Source: Leadbetterella sp.
GTDB taxonomy: Bacteria > Bacteroidota > Bacteroidia > Cytophagales > Spirosomataceae
NCBI GenBank assembly: GCA_019638185.1
Contig: JAHBUH010000020.1
Span: 28,406-92,405 of the forward strand
Direction: 5' to 3'
DNA length: 64,000 nt
Shown: positions 18,371-27,948 of the stretch, piece after piece
Layout: the number at the start of each line of letters is the position of its first letter
Numbering within the stretch: position 1 is the first letter of the stretch
Program-made: the position numbers and the translations under genes
Notes under the pieces: model-generated
What the model was told of the DNA's origin: nothing
What the model saw: only the letters and a program-made list of their open reading frames with translations
The model's database searches: none

Positions 18371-19615
18371 ATGGATAAAGAAATCAGCAAAGACAGGATA
18401 CGGGGGCGCCAGTGGAAACGGGGCCTGTATGTTACAGGGGGCATAGGGATACTGTGCGGGGCCCTGTGGCTTTTCAGGCAGGTACTGACGCCGGGTATTA
18501 AAAGGAGTGAGGTCATAGTAGGCGAGGTGCGGGAAGGAGAGATGGAAAACACGGTTTCGGCAAACGGTACGGTGGAGCCTTCTTCGGAGGTGGTGCTGGT
18601 CAGCCCGCTTTCGGCGAAGATCCGGAGGATCGTGACGGAGAACGGCACGCAGGTGAAGAGCGGGGACCCTATCCTGATCCTGGATACGGAGTATTCGGAG
18701 CTGGAGTTTCAGCGGCTGAAAGACGAGCTGAAGCTGAAGGATAATAACGTGGTGCGACTGAAGCTGGAGTTGGAGAAGAATATCCGGGATATTGAGCTGG
18801 ACGACCAGGTGAAGGATCTGCAGGTAAAAAACTTTGAGGCGCTGCTGGCCGATGCCCGGCGCCTGCAGGCTATAGGCGGGATGACCCAGGAAGAGGTGGA
18901 TAAGGCGCGTCAGAACCTGTCTATTGCCTTGCTCGAAAAGAAAAAGCTGGAGAATGAGCTGAAATACAGGAAGGAGTCTATTGCTTCCAGTGTATTGAAT
19001 GAGCAGATCCAGTCGTCTATTCAGCGTCAGCGGCTCGATGAACTGGCCAAGAAGCTGAGGAATGCCACCCTGAGGGCGGAGGTACCGGGGGTGATCACCT
19101 GGCTGGATAACCGGATAGGCACGCAGGTGCAGGAGGGCGACCCGCTGGTGCGCCTGGCCAATATTTCTTCGTACAGCATCATGGCGCAGGTGTCGGATAT
19201 GCATGCCGATAAGATCAGCCTGGGCCAGCCGGTGCAGGTGGAAGTGAATAACGGGATGGAGATGGGGGAGATAGAGCAGATCCTGCCGGCGGTGGAAAAT
19301 AATACGATACAGTTTAAGATCCGGCTGCGGAAGGCGGATTCCGATAAGCTGAGGCCTAAGATGAAGGTGCCGGTGCGGATCATTACGGATACCCGGCAGC
19401 GGAGCGTTTACATCCCGAACGGCCCGGGTATCCTGGCGGGGAAGTCGCAGAAGGTTTTTGTGCTGCAGGACGGCCGGGCCGTGGCGCGTACGGTGGAGCT
19501 GGGTTTCCGGACCAGCGACAAGGTGGAGGTGATCAGCGGGCTGAAGGCGGGGGAGAAAGTGATATTGTCGGATATGAGTGTGTATGAGGGGAAAACTGAA
19601 CTGCGGGTGAGATGA
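18371..19615 (+). CDS. MacA-like periplasmic adaptor of an ABC efflux system
   Basis: The 414-residue membrane-fusion protein has an N-terminal membrane helix (about 20-38), a first lipoyl half with SANGTVEPSSEVVLVSP, a long coiled-coil hairpin (about 110-225) and a second lipoyl half near LRAEVPGVITWLD. It ends in beta-barrel domains. It opens an operon of adaptor, TolC, ATPase and permeases. The stop overlaps the next start (ATGA). Together they would form a tripartite exporter for small molecules or lipids; the substrate is unknown. Confidence 0.92.
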   Translation: MDKEISKDRIRGRQWKRGLYVTGGIGILCGALWLFRQVLTPGIKRSEVIVGEVREGEMENTVSANGTVEPSSEVVLVSPLSAKIRRIVTENGTQVKSGDPILILDTEYSELEFQRLKDELKLKDNNVVRLKLELEKNIRDIELDDQVKDLQVKNFEALLADARRLQAIGGMTQEEVDKARQNLSIALLEKKKLENELKYRKESIASSVLNEQIQSSIQRQRLDELAKKLRNATLRAEVPGVITWLDNRIGTQVQEGDPLVRLANISSYSIMAQVSDMHADKISLGQPVQVEVNNGMEMGEIEQILPAVENNTIQFKIRLRKADSDKLRPKMKVPVRIITDTRQRSVYIPNGPGILAGKSQKVFVLQDGRAVARTVELGFRTSDKVEVISGLKAGEKVILSDMSVYEGKTELRVR

Positions 19616-21189
19616 AGGGGAGAATTTTGAATGGAGTTAACCACATAGGGAGCATAGCGTGTGGGGTAGGGAGTGCCGGATGGGGCGGTGCGCTTACCTG
19701 CGGGCGTCCTGCTGCGCGGGTGGACGGTGTGTGGGCCTTTTCTGTGGCTGCCTGGAAGAGAGTACTTCTGGCCTTTGGGGTGGCTTTTCATCTCCTGGTT
19801 ATGAGGTCTTTTGCGCAGTCGGATACCCTGAGCCTTTCGCAGGCCATTTCCCTGGCTCAGGAGCATGCTTTAAGTGCAAAGAAAGTGCGGATGGAGTATG
19901 GTGTGGCTCAGAATAATGTGCTGTATAACCGGGCGGAGCTGCGGCCGCAGGTGGCGTTAGGGGCCACGCTGCCTAATTTTTACAAGACCACTTCGGCCGT
20001 TACCCAGCCTGACGGTACCATCAGCTTCCTGCCCATTTCCCAGGATAACAGCAGCCTGAACCTGAGCGCGTCGCAGCGGGTGCTGAGGACCAATACCCTG
20101 TTTTTTGCGGAGTCAAGGTTAAGGCGGTACAGTGACTTTACGGAAAACGGGCTGAAGAATTTTAATTCGGTACCGTTCCGGGTGGGGATCGAGCAGCCGC
20201 TGAATACGTTTAATTCCCTGAAATGGAACCGGCGGTTTTATGTCCTGGAAGAGGAGATAGCGCGGATAAACCTCGACATTAACCGGGAGCAGATCTCCGG
20301 CGAGGTGGTCAGCCGTTTTTTTGACCTGATGGCGGCCCAGGTGAACCATGAGATCGCGCAGACCAATGTGGAGAACAGCCGGAAGATCTTCGCTATAGCG
20401 GAGGAGCGCGACCGGCTGGGCAAGATCTCCAAAAGTGATTTTCTGCAGCTGGAGCTGAACCTGAACTCGGCCCGGCAGGGTACGGTAAATGCCCGGCGGG
20501 AGCTGATCCGGGCCAATGCCGAGCTGAAAAAGGCCATGGGCTGGGAAACCCACAGCGATGCCATTTACGTGCTGCGGCTACCGGAAAACCTGCAGGGGCA
20601 GGCTCCTGATGCGGAGGATGCGGCACAGAAGGCGTGGATGAAAAGACCGGAGCAGAAACAATTGGAAAAGCTGTTACTTGAAGCGGACCAGGCGCTGGAG
20701 CTGGCCCGGAAGAATAACGGCTGGCAGGGAAGCCTGTCGGCTACGTTCGGATGGGTGGGCACCGGTGGCCTGCTCCCGCAGTCGTACCAGCTGCCCCAGG
20801 TAGAGAATTTTGTGCAGCTTACGCTTCGGGTGCCCCTCCTGGACGGGGGAAAGCGGAAGTACAGTACCCGCTCTGCCCTGGAGCAGCAGCGCTATGCCGA
20901 AGCAGAGAAAGAGTTTACGGAGCTGACGTTTAAGCAGAATGTACGGCAGCTGGTGTACCAGTTCCGTGAGCTGAAGGAAGACGTGGCGCTGGGCGACAAG
21001 AGTTTTGAATTAGCCCGGCAGCGGTACGAAATTGCGAACCAGCGCTATATTTTAAACGATATTAGCATCACGGACCTGACCTATGCGTTTAATGAGCGCG
21101 ACAGTGCCTGGCGTAATTACATCAGCCTGCTGCGGGCGTATTGGGTGACGTATTATACCCTGCGGCAGCTGACCTTAAGTGATATGTAA
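19612..21189 (+). CDS. TolC-family outer-membrane channel
   Basis: From about residue 69 the protein is a normal outer-membrane efflux channel, with helices such as LSQAISLAQEHALSAKKVRM and LGDKSFELARQRYEIANQRY. A signal-peptide-like segment (WKRVLLAFGVAFHLLVMRSFAQ, truncated here to its core ALLAFGVAF-type stretch) precedes it. The first 47 residues before that are Gly/Ala/Arg-rich and unusual. The ATG at 19612 overlaps the adaptor stop, which favours it as the coupled start. A later start would give a conventional signal peptide. The protein is 525 residues from the first ATG. Confidence 0.85.
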   Translation: MKGRILNGVNHIGSIACGVGSAGWGGALTCGRPAARVDGVWAFSVAAWKRVLLAFGVAFHLLVMRSFAQSDTLSLSQAISLAQEHALSAKKVRMEYGVAQNNVLYNRAELRPQVALGATLPNFYKTTSAVTQPDGTISFLPISQDNSSLNLSASQRVLRTNTLFFAESRLRRYSDFTENGLKNFNSVPFRVGIEQPLNTFNSLKWNRRFYVLEEEIARINLDINREQISGEVVSRFFDLMAAQVNHEIAQTNVENSRKIFAIAEERDRLGKISKSDFLQLELNLNSARQGTVNARRELIRANAELKKAMGWETHSDAIYVLRLPENLQGQAPDAEDAAQKAWMKRPEQKQLEKLLLEADQALELARKNNGWQGSLSATFGWVGTGGLLPQSYQLPQVENFVQLTLRVPLLDGGKRKYSTRSALEQQRYAEAEKEFTELTFKQNVRQLVYQFRELKEDVALGDKSFELARQRYEIANQRYILNDISITDLTYAFNERDSAWRNYISLLRAYWVTYYTLRQLTLSDM

Positions 21190-21210
21190 AACCAAAAAAC
21201 TATACAAATA

Positions 21211-21876
21211 ATGATAGAGCTGAAAAACCTGAGTAAGTCGTATTACACCGACGTCCTGGAAACGGTAGCCCTGAATGATATCTCCCTGAAGATCGGGAAG
21301 GGGGAGTTTGTGTCCATCATGGGGCCTTCCGGCTGTGGTAAGTCCACCCTGCTGAACATGATCGGGCTGCTGGACTCGCCCACACGCGGCCATGTCAGCA
21401 TCAAGGGGGTGAACCTGGAAAACCAGAAGGAAAATGACCTGGCGAAGTTCCGGAACGAGAACCTGGGCTTCATTTTCCAGAGTTTTCACCTGATCTCTGA
21501 CCTGAGCGTGATTGATAACGTGGAGCTGCCGCTGCTGTATCGCGGGGAGAGTGCTAAAGAACGGAAGCGGCTTTCCGAAGAGGCCCTGGAGAAGGTAGGC
21601 CTGCTTAATCGCAAGAACCACTACCCTAACCAGCTTTCCGGCGGACAGCGCCAGCGGGTGGCCATAGCGCGGGCCATAGTAGGGAAACCGGCCGTGGTGA
21701 TGGCCGATGAGCCTACGGGTAACCTGGACAGTGTGCTGGGCAACGAGGTGATGCAACTGCTCCTGGATCTGAACGAGCAGGAAAAAGTGACGGTAGTGAT
21801 GGTGACCCATGACGAGAGCATGGCGCGGAAGACGCACCGCGTGATCCGGTTATATGACGGCAGCCTGGTGAATTAA
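21211..21876 (+). CDS. ABC transporter ATP-binding protein (MacB/LolD type)
   Basis: The 221-residue ATPase has Walker [10 protein letters not shown], signature [15 protein letters not shown], Walker [13 protein letters not shown] and switch His in VTHDESMA. Sequence and size fit the MacB/LolD/FtsE group that powers mechanotransmission by FtsX-like permeases. It sits 21 bases after the TolC gene and 54 bases before the first permease gene. Confidence 0.95.
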   Translation: MIELKNLSKSYYTDVLETVALNDISLKIGKGEFVSIMGPSGCGKSTLLNMIGLLDSPTRGHVSIKGVNLENQKENDLAKFRNENLGFIFQSFHLISDLSVIDNVELPLLYRGESAKERKRLSEEALEKVGLLNRKNHYPNQLSGGQRQRVAIARAIVGKPAVVMADEPTGNLDSVLGNEVMQLLLDLNEQEKVTVVMVTHDESMARKTHRVIRLYDGSLVN

Positions 21877-21930
21877 TGGTTAATTATTAATAAGGGGGCG
21901 TTGCCGGCAAGATTCATCTTCAAAAATTAA

Positions 21931-23277
21931 ATGAATATGTTAAAGAATTATTTCAAAATAGCCATTAAGGTGCTGAAGCGGAATAAGCTGTATACGTTTA
22001 TCAGCCTGTTTGGAATCAGTTTTACGCTGATGGTGCTGATGCTGGCATCGGCGGTGCTGGAGAATGAGCTGGGGGCTAATCCGCCGCTGAGTAAAAGAGA
22101 CCGGATATTATTCCTGCCGTCTTTTACAGGGCAGGGTTTTGAGCGGGAAAAGATAAGCACGTATGATACTACGGAAGTTAACGGGGTGATGAAGATAGAC
22201 ACCACGGTGACTACTAAAATTATAGAGGGGAAAGTGGCCTCTAACACCGTTTCCAGCCTCAGCTATAAGCTGTACAAAGACCACCTCAGCCGGATGAAAA
22301 CACCGGAATTAATCAGTGTGTTTATTGATTATGCCCCCCTGGATGTTTATCCGCAGGGGCAAAAACTAACGCTTAACGGTAACCTCACGGATGCGGCTTA
22401 CTGGAAGATATTTGATTTCCGGTTTGTGGAAGGCGGGCCGTTTACGCGGGAGGCGGTAGATAATAAGGCGAACGTGATCATCCTGAGAGAAAGTACGGCC
22501 GAAAAGTATTTTGGGAAGCAGGCGTCCTACCTGGGTAAGGAACTGGCCTGGGGAATTCAGGGCTCGTTTAAGGTAGTGGGCGTGGTGAAGGATGCCCATA
22601 CTTCGAACCGCTCGGTACGGGCTGATTTTTTTGTTCCGATTTCCTGGGCCGGAGAGAATGAGCTGGATTATCCCCAGGCGTATTTCGGGAGCTGCGTGGT
22701 GGCCCTGCTGGCCAAAACCCCCGCGGATATGCCTAAGATGGAAGAGGAGCTGAGAAACGTGGAAAACAACCTGGAAAAAGCGAACAATTTTGACCGGTAT
22801 ATGATCCATGAAAAGAATGCGGCAGATGTTTATGCCTGGCAGTTCATGGGCACGCAGGAAACCCGGAAAGGGGGAGAGTTCCTGGGAATCGTTTTGGGAG
22901 TGCTGGCCTTTTTCCTGGTAATCCCTATCCTGAACCTGGTGAATCTTAATGTGACCCGGATTTTTGAACGGTCTTCCGAGATAGGCGTCAGAAAGGCGTT
23001 TGGTGCAAAAACCGGGGATCTGCTCCTACAGTTTTTGTTTGAAAACCTGATCATAACGTTTTTAGGAGGGATCATCGGGGTGTTTCTCTCCCTGCTGGTG
23101 ATGAACGTTCTGAACCGGGCGGAAGTCTTCGGGGTAACTAAGCTCACCTTTAACCTGTCTGTTCTTTTTATAAGCATCTTTATCACTTTTGTCTTTGGTA
23201 TTTTATCCGGGTTTCTTCCGGCGTGGAGGATCGCTAAAACCCCGGTGGCCGGAGCGTTAAAAACAGGAAAGTTATGA
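21931..23277 (+). CDS. MacB-like ABC permease, first copy
   Basis: The 448-residue protein has one N-terminal membrane helix, a large periplasmic MacB-type domain (about 50-300) and three C-terminal helices of the FtsX family. The family motif EIGVRKAFGAKTGDLL precedes the last two. It ends RIAKTPVAGALKTGKL. Its stop overlaps the start of the second permease, so the two are coupled and probably form a heterodimer. Confidence 0.92.
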   Translation: MNMLKNYFKIAIKVLKRNKLYTFISLFGISFTLMVLMLASAVLENELGANPPLSKRDRILFLPSFTGQGFEREKISTYDTTEVNGVMKIDTTVTTKIIEGKVASNTVSSLSYKLYKDHLSRMKTPELISVFIDYAPLDVYPQGQKLTLNGNLTDAAYWKIFDFRFVEGGPFTREAVDNKANVIILRESTAEKYFGKQASYLGKELAWGIQGSFKVVGVVKDAHTSNRSVRADFFVPISWAGENELDYPQAYFGSCVVALLAKTPADMPKMEEELRNVENNLEKANNFDRYMIHEKNAADVYAWQFMGTQETRKGGEFLGIVLGVLAFFLVIPILNLVNLNVTRIFERSSEIGVRKAFGAKTGDLLLQFLFENLIITFLGGIIGVFLSLLVMNVLNRAEVFGVTKLTFNLSVLFISIFITFVFGILSGFLPAWRIAKTPVAGALKTGKL

Positions 23278-24446
23278 TAGCACATTATTTTAAACTGATA
23301 TGGAAGCGGAAAGGGAAAAATGCGTTCCTTTTTGTTCAGCTGATCTTCGTATTCTGGGTGGTTTTTGCGGTATTTTCTTACGGGATCTCCCAATACCGCT
23401 ATTATGCTTCTCCTTTGGGTTTTGACTGGAGAGAGGTATACCGGGTACAAATTAATTTTAAGACCGAAGATACGGCGGCTACCCGGTTAATGATAAAGTC
23501 GCTGAAGCATGATCTGAAGGCCATGCCGGAAACAGACCAGGTTTCCTACAGCGTAAACGTATCGCCCTACTTGGGAAATATCTGGGGAAACGGGAATGAT
23601 AATGACGGTTTTGTGTTTAATGCGCGCTATATGTATGCGGATGAAGACTATGCCCGTGTCTGGAAAATCCCCATGAAATCAGGCCGGTTTTACACCCGGG
23701 AAGACCTTAACAGCAAGTACACACCGGTAGTGGTTACGCAGAAATTTGTAGATAAATTCATGAAGGGCAAAGAGCCTTTGGGTTTCAAATTTCATTTTAC
23801 GAAAGAGATGGAAACCGAGATCATAGGCGTAGCTGAGAATTTCAAATTTCAGGGCGATTTTACGGAAGAGGATCCCTTCCTGTTTGTGCCCCTGGCGGAT
23901 GATGCCACGGACCTCCACCAGGCCATCAATGTGCGCGTAAAACCGGGTACGGGGCCTGAGGTGGAGAAGAAGATCAATGACCTGGTGGAGAACGCCACGA
24001 AGAACAATGATTTCAGCCTGGTAAAGGTAGATATAACGCGTAAAAGTACGAATAGCCGCACCTATATCCCCCTGGCGGCCATGTTCTTCCTGGCCATCTT
24101 CCTGATCATTAACATTTCCATGGGGCTGTTCGGGATTTTGCGGTACAATATTGCCCGGAGAATCCCGGAGATCGGGTTACGGAAGGCTGTGGGGGCTTCC
24201 ACGGGGGCGGTTCGCCGGCAGTTTACAGGGGAGATGCTGGTGCTGGTGGTGCTGGCGTTTGTGATTGCGGTTATTTTTGCGGTACAGTTACCGTTTATCA
24301 CCACCTTACCCATTGAAAAAGATGCCTATTTTATGGGAATCGGGGCAGGGGCCCTGCTGATCTTTGTACTGGTGTATGGCTGTACGCTGGCGCCCAGTCA
24401 GCAGGCGGCGATGACCCTGCCGGCCAAAGCACTGCATGAAGAATAA
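23274..24446 (+). CDS. MacB-like ABC permease, second copy
   Basis: The 390-residue paralogue has the same plan: a membrane helix at the start, a periplasmic domain, then three FtsX helices with IPEIGLRKAVGASTGAVRRQ. The start codon overlaps the preceding stop. A third, broken permease gene follows directly. Confidence 0.92.
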   Translation: MIAHYFKLIWKRKGKNAFLFVQLIFVFWVVFAVFSYGISQYRYYASPLGFDWREVYRVQINFKTEDTAATRLMIKSLKHDLKAMPETDQVSYSVNVSPYLGNIWGNGNDNDGFVFNARYMYADEDYARVWKIPMKSGRFYTREDLNSKYTPVVVTQKFVDKFMKGKEPLGFKFHFTKEMETEIIGVAENFKFQGDFTEEDPFLFVPLADDATDLHQAINVRVKPGTGPEVEKKINDLVENATKNNDFSLVKVDITRKSTNSRTYIPLAAMFFLAIFLIINISMGLFGILRYNIARRIPEIGLRKAVGASTGAVRRQFTGEMLVLVVLAFVIAVIFAVQLPFITTLPIEKDAYFMGIGAGALLIFVLVYGCTLAPSQQAAMTLPAKALHEE

Positions 24447-24456
24447 TTAACGGCCG

Positions 24457-25258
24457 GATAGAAATAGACACGGTGGTCACTACCCGGATCAATGAAGCGG
24501 AGAATGACGGGATGGCCGCCGGCGGGTTTTCCAATACTTTTGTAGGAAAGTATATCGATTCCCTGCCGGAGGTGAAGGCCTTAACGTTCTTTACTTCAGA
24601 CCGGGTAGACCTGGTAGCGGGTGACCTATTTTTCTGAAAAGTTTTTAGCCGATTACGAGGTGATCGGGGGGATTAAAAATTTCAAGTATGACGGCCATTT
24701 TAAAGCGGAAAATCCCATTATGCTTACGCTGGTATGGTTCAATAAGAATGCCTGGGCCCATAGCCTGTATTCCGTAAAGGCAAGCCCCGGCACAGGGACG
24801 GAGGTGCTTCCGTTATTATACAAGACCGTGGAGAGGGTCATGAAAAATGAGCAACGGAAGGCCAACCGCTCCAGTGTGATCCCGTTACTGACCCTGCTGT
24901 TTATCGGGGTATTCCTGGTGATCAGCATCAGCATGGGGCTGTTAGGAGTGTTAAAGTACAATATAAACAGCCGGATACCCGAAGTGGGCCTCCGAAAAGG
25001 GATGGGTGCCATCACGGCGGATATTAAAAGGATGTTTGTAGGAGAAATGATGACCCTGACGCTGATAGCGTTATAGTGGCGTTGGTGTTTGCGGTGCAGG
25101 TGCCGTTTGTCAGCAGTTTTCCCCTGACGCGAAGCTCGTATTTTGCCGGGATGGGAATGGCTGCCCTGCTGATTTTCGGGCTGGTGTTTTTTTGCAGTTG
25201 GGTTCCCAGCCGGCAGTTGGCCGGAATTTTACCGGCCGAAGCGCTTAGAGAAGAGTGA
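24457..25258 (+). pseudogene. Broken third MacB-like permease
   Basis: Three consecutive pieces resemble the two intact permeases. The first (24457-24638) corresponds to the start of the periplasmic domain (IEIDTVVTTRINE) and stops after VDLVAGDLFF. The second (24621-25075) restarts at YFSEKFLADYEVIGG and runs through IPEVGLRKGMGAITAD to LTLIAL. The third (25076-25258) is the last helix in another frame, ending LPAEALREE. A central deletion, a shorter deletion near ADY-EVIGG and a frameshift at about 25072 explain the pattern. No functional permease can be made. Confidence 0.85.
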
Positions 25259-25260
25259 AT

Positions 25261-26580
25261 ATGAAACCTAAGATATTGATCATTGACGATGACCGGACCA
25301 TCTGCCAGTCGCTGAAGCTGCTGTTCAGCATGAAGGGCTTTGAGGTGCAGTATATCATGAACCCGCTGAATATGGTGGAGTTTACGGAGAACTTCGGGCC
25401 TGACGCGGTGATCCTGGACATGAACTTTACGCTGGAGGCTTCCGGCGATGAGGGCCTGGCCCTGCTAAAGAAGCTGCGGGCATCTTTCCCGGAGCTTCCC
25501 GTGGTGCTGATCACGGCCTGGGGCACCTTAGAGCTGGCTGTGGCGGGCATGAAGGCGGGAGCCGTGGATTTCATGACCAAGCCCTGGAATAATGACGACC
25601 TGGTTTCCGCTGTACAGACCCAGCTGCAGCTGAAACAGGCGCAGCGCCAGGCCGGGGAAAGCCGCCTGGCCGGCATCATCGGGAGCTCAGCGGCGGTACG
25701 CTCGCTGAAATCCACGCTTCTGCAGGTGGCGGAAACAGATGCTGCCGTGCTGCTCTCCGGCGAGCGGGGAACGGGGAAGGAGCTGCTGGCAGAAACCCTG
25801 CACGACCTGAGCCCCAGGAAGGGCAGGCCCTTTGTAAAAGCCGGGCTGCCGGGCCTGCCGGAGGATCAGCTGGAAAGAGAGGTTTTCGGGTACCGGCGGG
25901 CGGCCTTCTCGCCCGATTCCGGCGGACTGCTGGCCAAATCAGGCGAGGGCACCCTCTTCTGGGATGAGGTGGATCAGCTTTCGCCGGTGATGCAGGGCAA
26001 ACTCCTGCGCGTGCTGCAGGAAAGGACCTTTACGCCCCTGGGCAGCGATGCGGTGAGCCGGTTCCGGGCGCGGCTGATCAGTGCGGCGTCAGCGGAGATC
26101 AAAAAGAAAACGGCCGGTGGCGGATTCCGGGAAGATTTGCTGTACAAGATCGGGATCGTGCATATTGAGGTGCCGCCGCTTTCCGAACGCCGGGAGGATA
26201 TCCCGGAGCTGGCCCGGTATTTTATGGAGAAGCTGAATACGGATGACCGCCGGAAGAAGATAGATTCCGCGGCGTTAGAGTGGTTATCCACGCAGGAGTT
26301 CCCGGGGAATATTGCCCAGCTCCAGCACCTGGTGGAAAGGAGCTGGATGCTGTCTGAAAAGCCTACCCTCACCATCCGCGAGCTTAAAAAGAATCACGCT
26401 ACCGGCGGGGAAACGGATATGACCCTGGAAGAGATGGAAAAAGAGATGATCCGGAAGGCCATTGCGGCCAAAAAAGGGAATATGTCGGAAGTGGCTAAAA
26501 AATTGGGCATCACCCGCAGCTCATTGTACCGCAGAATGAGTAAATTCGGGATTTCCAATTCAGACACGGATGAGAGTTAG
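25261..26580 (+). CDS. NtrC-type response regulator with altered GAFTGA motif
   Basis: The 439-residue protein has a receiver domain (acceptor Asp in VILDMNF), an AAA+ domain with Walker A GERGTGKE and Walker B-like GTLFWDEVDQL, and a Fis-type HTH (VAKKLGITRSSLYRRM). The loop that contacts sigma-54, normally GAFTGA, reads AAFSPD. It may therefore regulate without opening sigma-54 promoters in the usual way. I chose the ATG at 25261; a GTG at 25255 is possible. It overlaps the kinase gene by 11 bases and probably controls the efflux operon upstream. Confidence 0.92.
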   Translation: MKPKILIIDDDRTICQSLKLLFSMKGFEVQYIMNPLNMVEFTENFGPDAVILDMNFTLEASGDEGLALLKKLRASFPELPVVLITAWGTLELAVAGMKAGAVDFMTKPWNNDDLVSAVQTQLQLKQAQRQAGESRLAGIIGSSAAVRSLKSTLLQVAETDAAVLLSGERGTGKELLAETLHDLSPRKGRPFVKAGLPGLPEDQLEREVFGYRRAAFSPDSGGLLAKSGEGTLFWDEVDQLSPVMQGKLLRVLQERTFTPLGSDAVSRFRARLISAASAEIKKKTAGGGFREDLLYKIGIVHIEVPPLSERREDIPELARYFMEKLNTDDRRKKIDSAALEWLSTQEFPGNIAQLQHLVERSWMLSEKPTLTIRELKKNHATGGETDMTLEEMEKEMIRKAIAAKKGNMSEVAKKLGITRSSLYRRMSKFGISNSDTDES

Positions 26581-27847
26581 AGGGCAATTACTGCTGATCT
26601 TCGGCCTGCTGTTCATGGTACTGGCCGTACTGGTTTTCCTGCTTTTCCGGGAGAGGCCGGTGATTCTTTTTGCGTCCGAGGTGGTCCTGATCCTCCTGCT
26701 GGCGGCATTTTACTTCCTGCTGATGAGAATCACCCGGCCGCTGGAGCAGATCGTACTGGGGCTGGATTCACTGAAAGACCAGGATTTTTCGGGCTATATG
26801 CGGCCTACGGGCTCCAAGGAGATCAACCTGCTGGTGGAGGTGTATAACAAAATGCTGGATAACATCCGGAAAGAGCGGCTTTTTCAGCAGGAGCAGCATT
26901 TTTTCCTTCAGAACCTGATCGAAGCGCTGCCCGTAGGCATGATCATCCTGGATTTTGATGACCAGCTGAAGGAGTATAACCCGGCCGCCGGAGAAATTTT
27001 AGGGATCAAAGAGGAAGACCGGGGCCGGAAGCTGACCGATACCTCGTTACTCCTGGGCAGCGAGATCCTGAGCCAGGAGATCCGGCGCCCGCAGACCTAC
27101 CGCATCAGCCCCACGCGCTACCTCCGCGTATATGTAGACCGCTTCCGGAACCGTGGCTTTTACCAGAAGTTCGTGATCCTGGAAGAGGCCGGCGAAGAGA
27201 TCCTGAAAGTGGAGAAGCAGTCGTACGGAAAAGTGATCCGCATGATGGCCCACGAAGTAAAAAACTCGGTAGGGGCCATTAACAGCATCCTGGAAACGCT
27301 GGCCACGGCCGCCGAACTCCCTGCGGCAGAGCGGGCAGAGTACCTGCAGATCGTGATCGACCGGAACACCCGCCTGAACCTGTTCATGGAGAATTTTGCC
27401 CGCGTGGTGCGGCTGCCCCTACCCGGAAAGCAGGTGTTCAGCCTGTCAGAAACCGTGCGTTCAGTACACCACCTGATGAAACTGAGATTCCAGCACCGGC
27501 CCGTAGAATTTAATTGTGTTTTACCGCCGGAACCCGTGATGGTGACGGGCAGCCAGGAGCAACTGGAGCAGGCGCTGATCAATATCGTGCTTAACGCGTT
27601 TGAGGCCATTGACGATGAAGGCAGGGTAGAAATCCGGCTAAGCCAGGATTCCCTCACGGTTACTGACACGGGCTGTGGTATTTCCGAAGAAGCCGAAGCC
27701 GGCCTCTTTACCCCGTTCTTTTCCACCAAACCCACCGGCCAGGGAGTAGGCCTGACCATGGTGCGGGAGATCCTGCATAATCACGGGTGGAGGTTTGAGC
27801 TGGGGGTGGGGGATGGGGTGACGGTGTTTGTGATTCGGTTCAACTAA
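26570..27847 (+). CDS. Sensor histidine kinase partner of the NtrC-type regulator
   Basis: The 425-residue kinase has two close N-terminal membrane helices, a HAMP segment (ITRPLEQIVLGLDSL), a PAS domain (about 120-200), the phospho-acceptor His in MMAHEVKNSVGAINS, and an ATPase domain with the N box (NIVLNAFEAI), DTGCGIS, FFSTKPTGQGVGLTM. The order matches NtrB/NtrY-type kinases. The overlap with the regulator gene makes this a clear two-component pair. The periplasmic loop is very short, so the signal is probably sensed in or near the membrane. Confidence 0.93.
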   Translation: MRVRGQLLLIFGLLFMVLAVLVFLLFRERPVILFASEVVLILLLAAFYFLLMRITRPLEQIVLGLDSLKDQDFSGYMRPTGSKEINLLVEVYNKMLDNIRKERLFQQEQHFFLQNLIEALPVGMIILDFDDQLKEYNPAAGEILGIKEEDRGRKLTDTSLLLGSEILSQEIRRPQTYRISPTRYLRVYVDRFRNRGFYQKFVILEEAGEEILKVEKQSYGKVIRMMAHEVKNSVGAINSILETLATAAELPAAERAEYLQIVIDRNTRLNLFMENFARVVRLPLPGKQVFSLSETVRSVHHLMKLRFQHRPVEFNCVLPPEPVMVTGSQEQLEQALINIVLNAFEAIDDEGRVEIRLSQDSLTVTDTGCGISEEAEAGLFTPFFSTKPTGQGVGLTMVREILHNHGWRFELGVGDGVTVFVIRFN

Positions 27848-27948
27848 ATTCTTTACAATATAATAGAAAGACCATAAATCCATGGAGTCCTATTTGAAAA
27901 CCGGATTGTCCTGGAATTTCTGACAATCAATAATTATCAACAGCTATA

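Noticed and set aside
18245-19204. Minus-strand frame of 319 codons opposite the second adaptor gene
   Set aside because: The plus-strand adaptor has full family motifs and operon context; the minus frame is a shadow.
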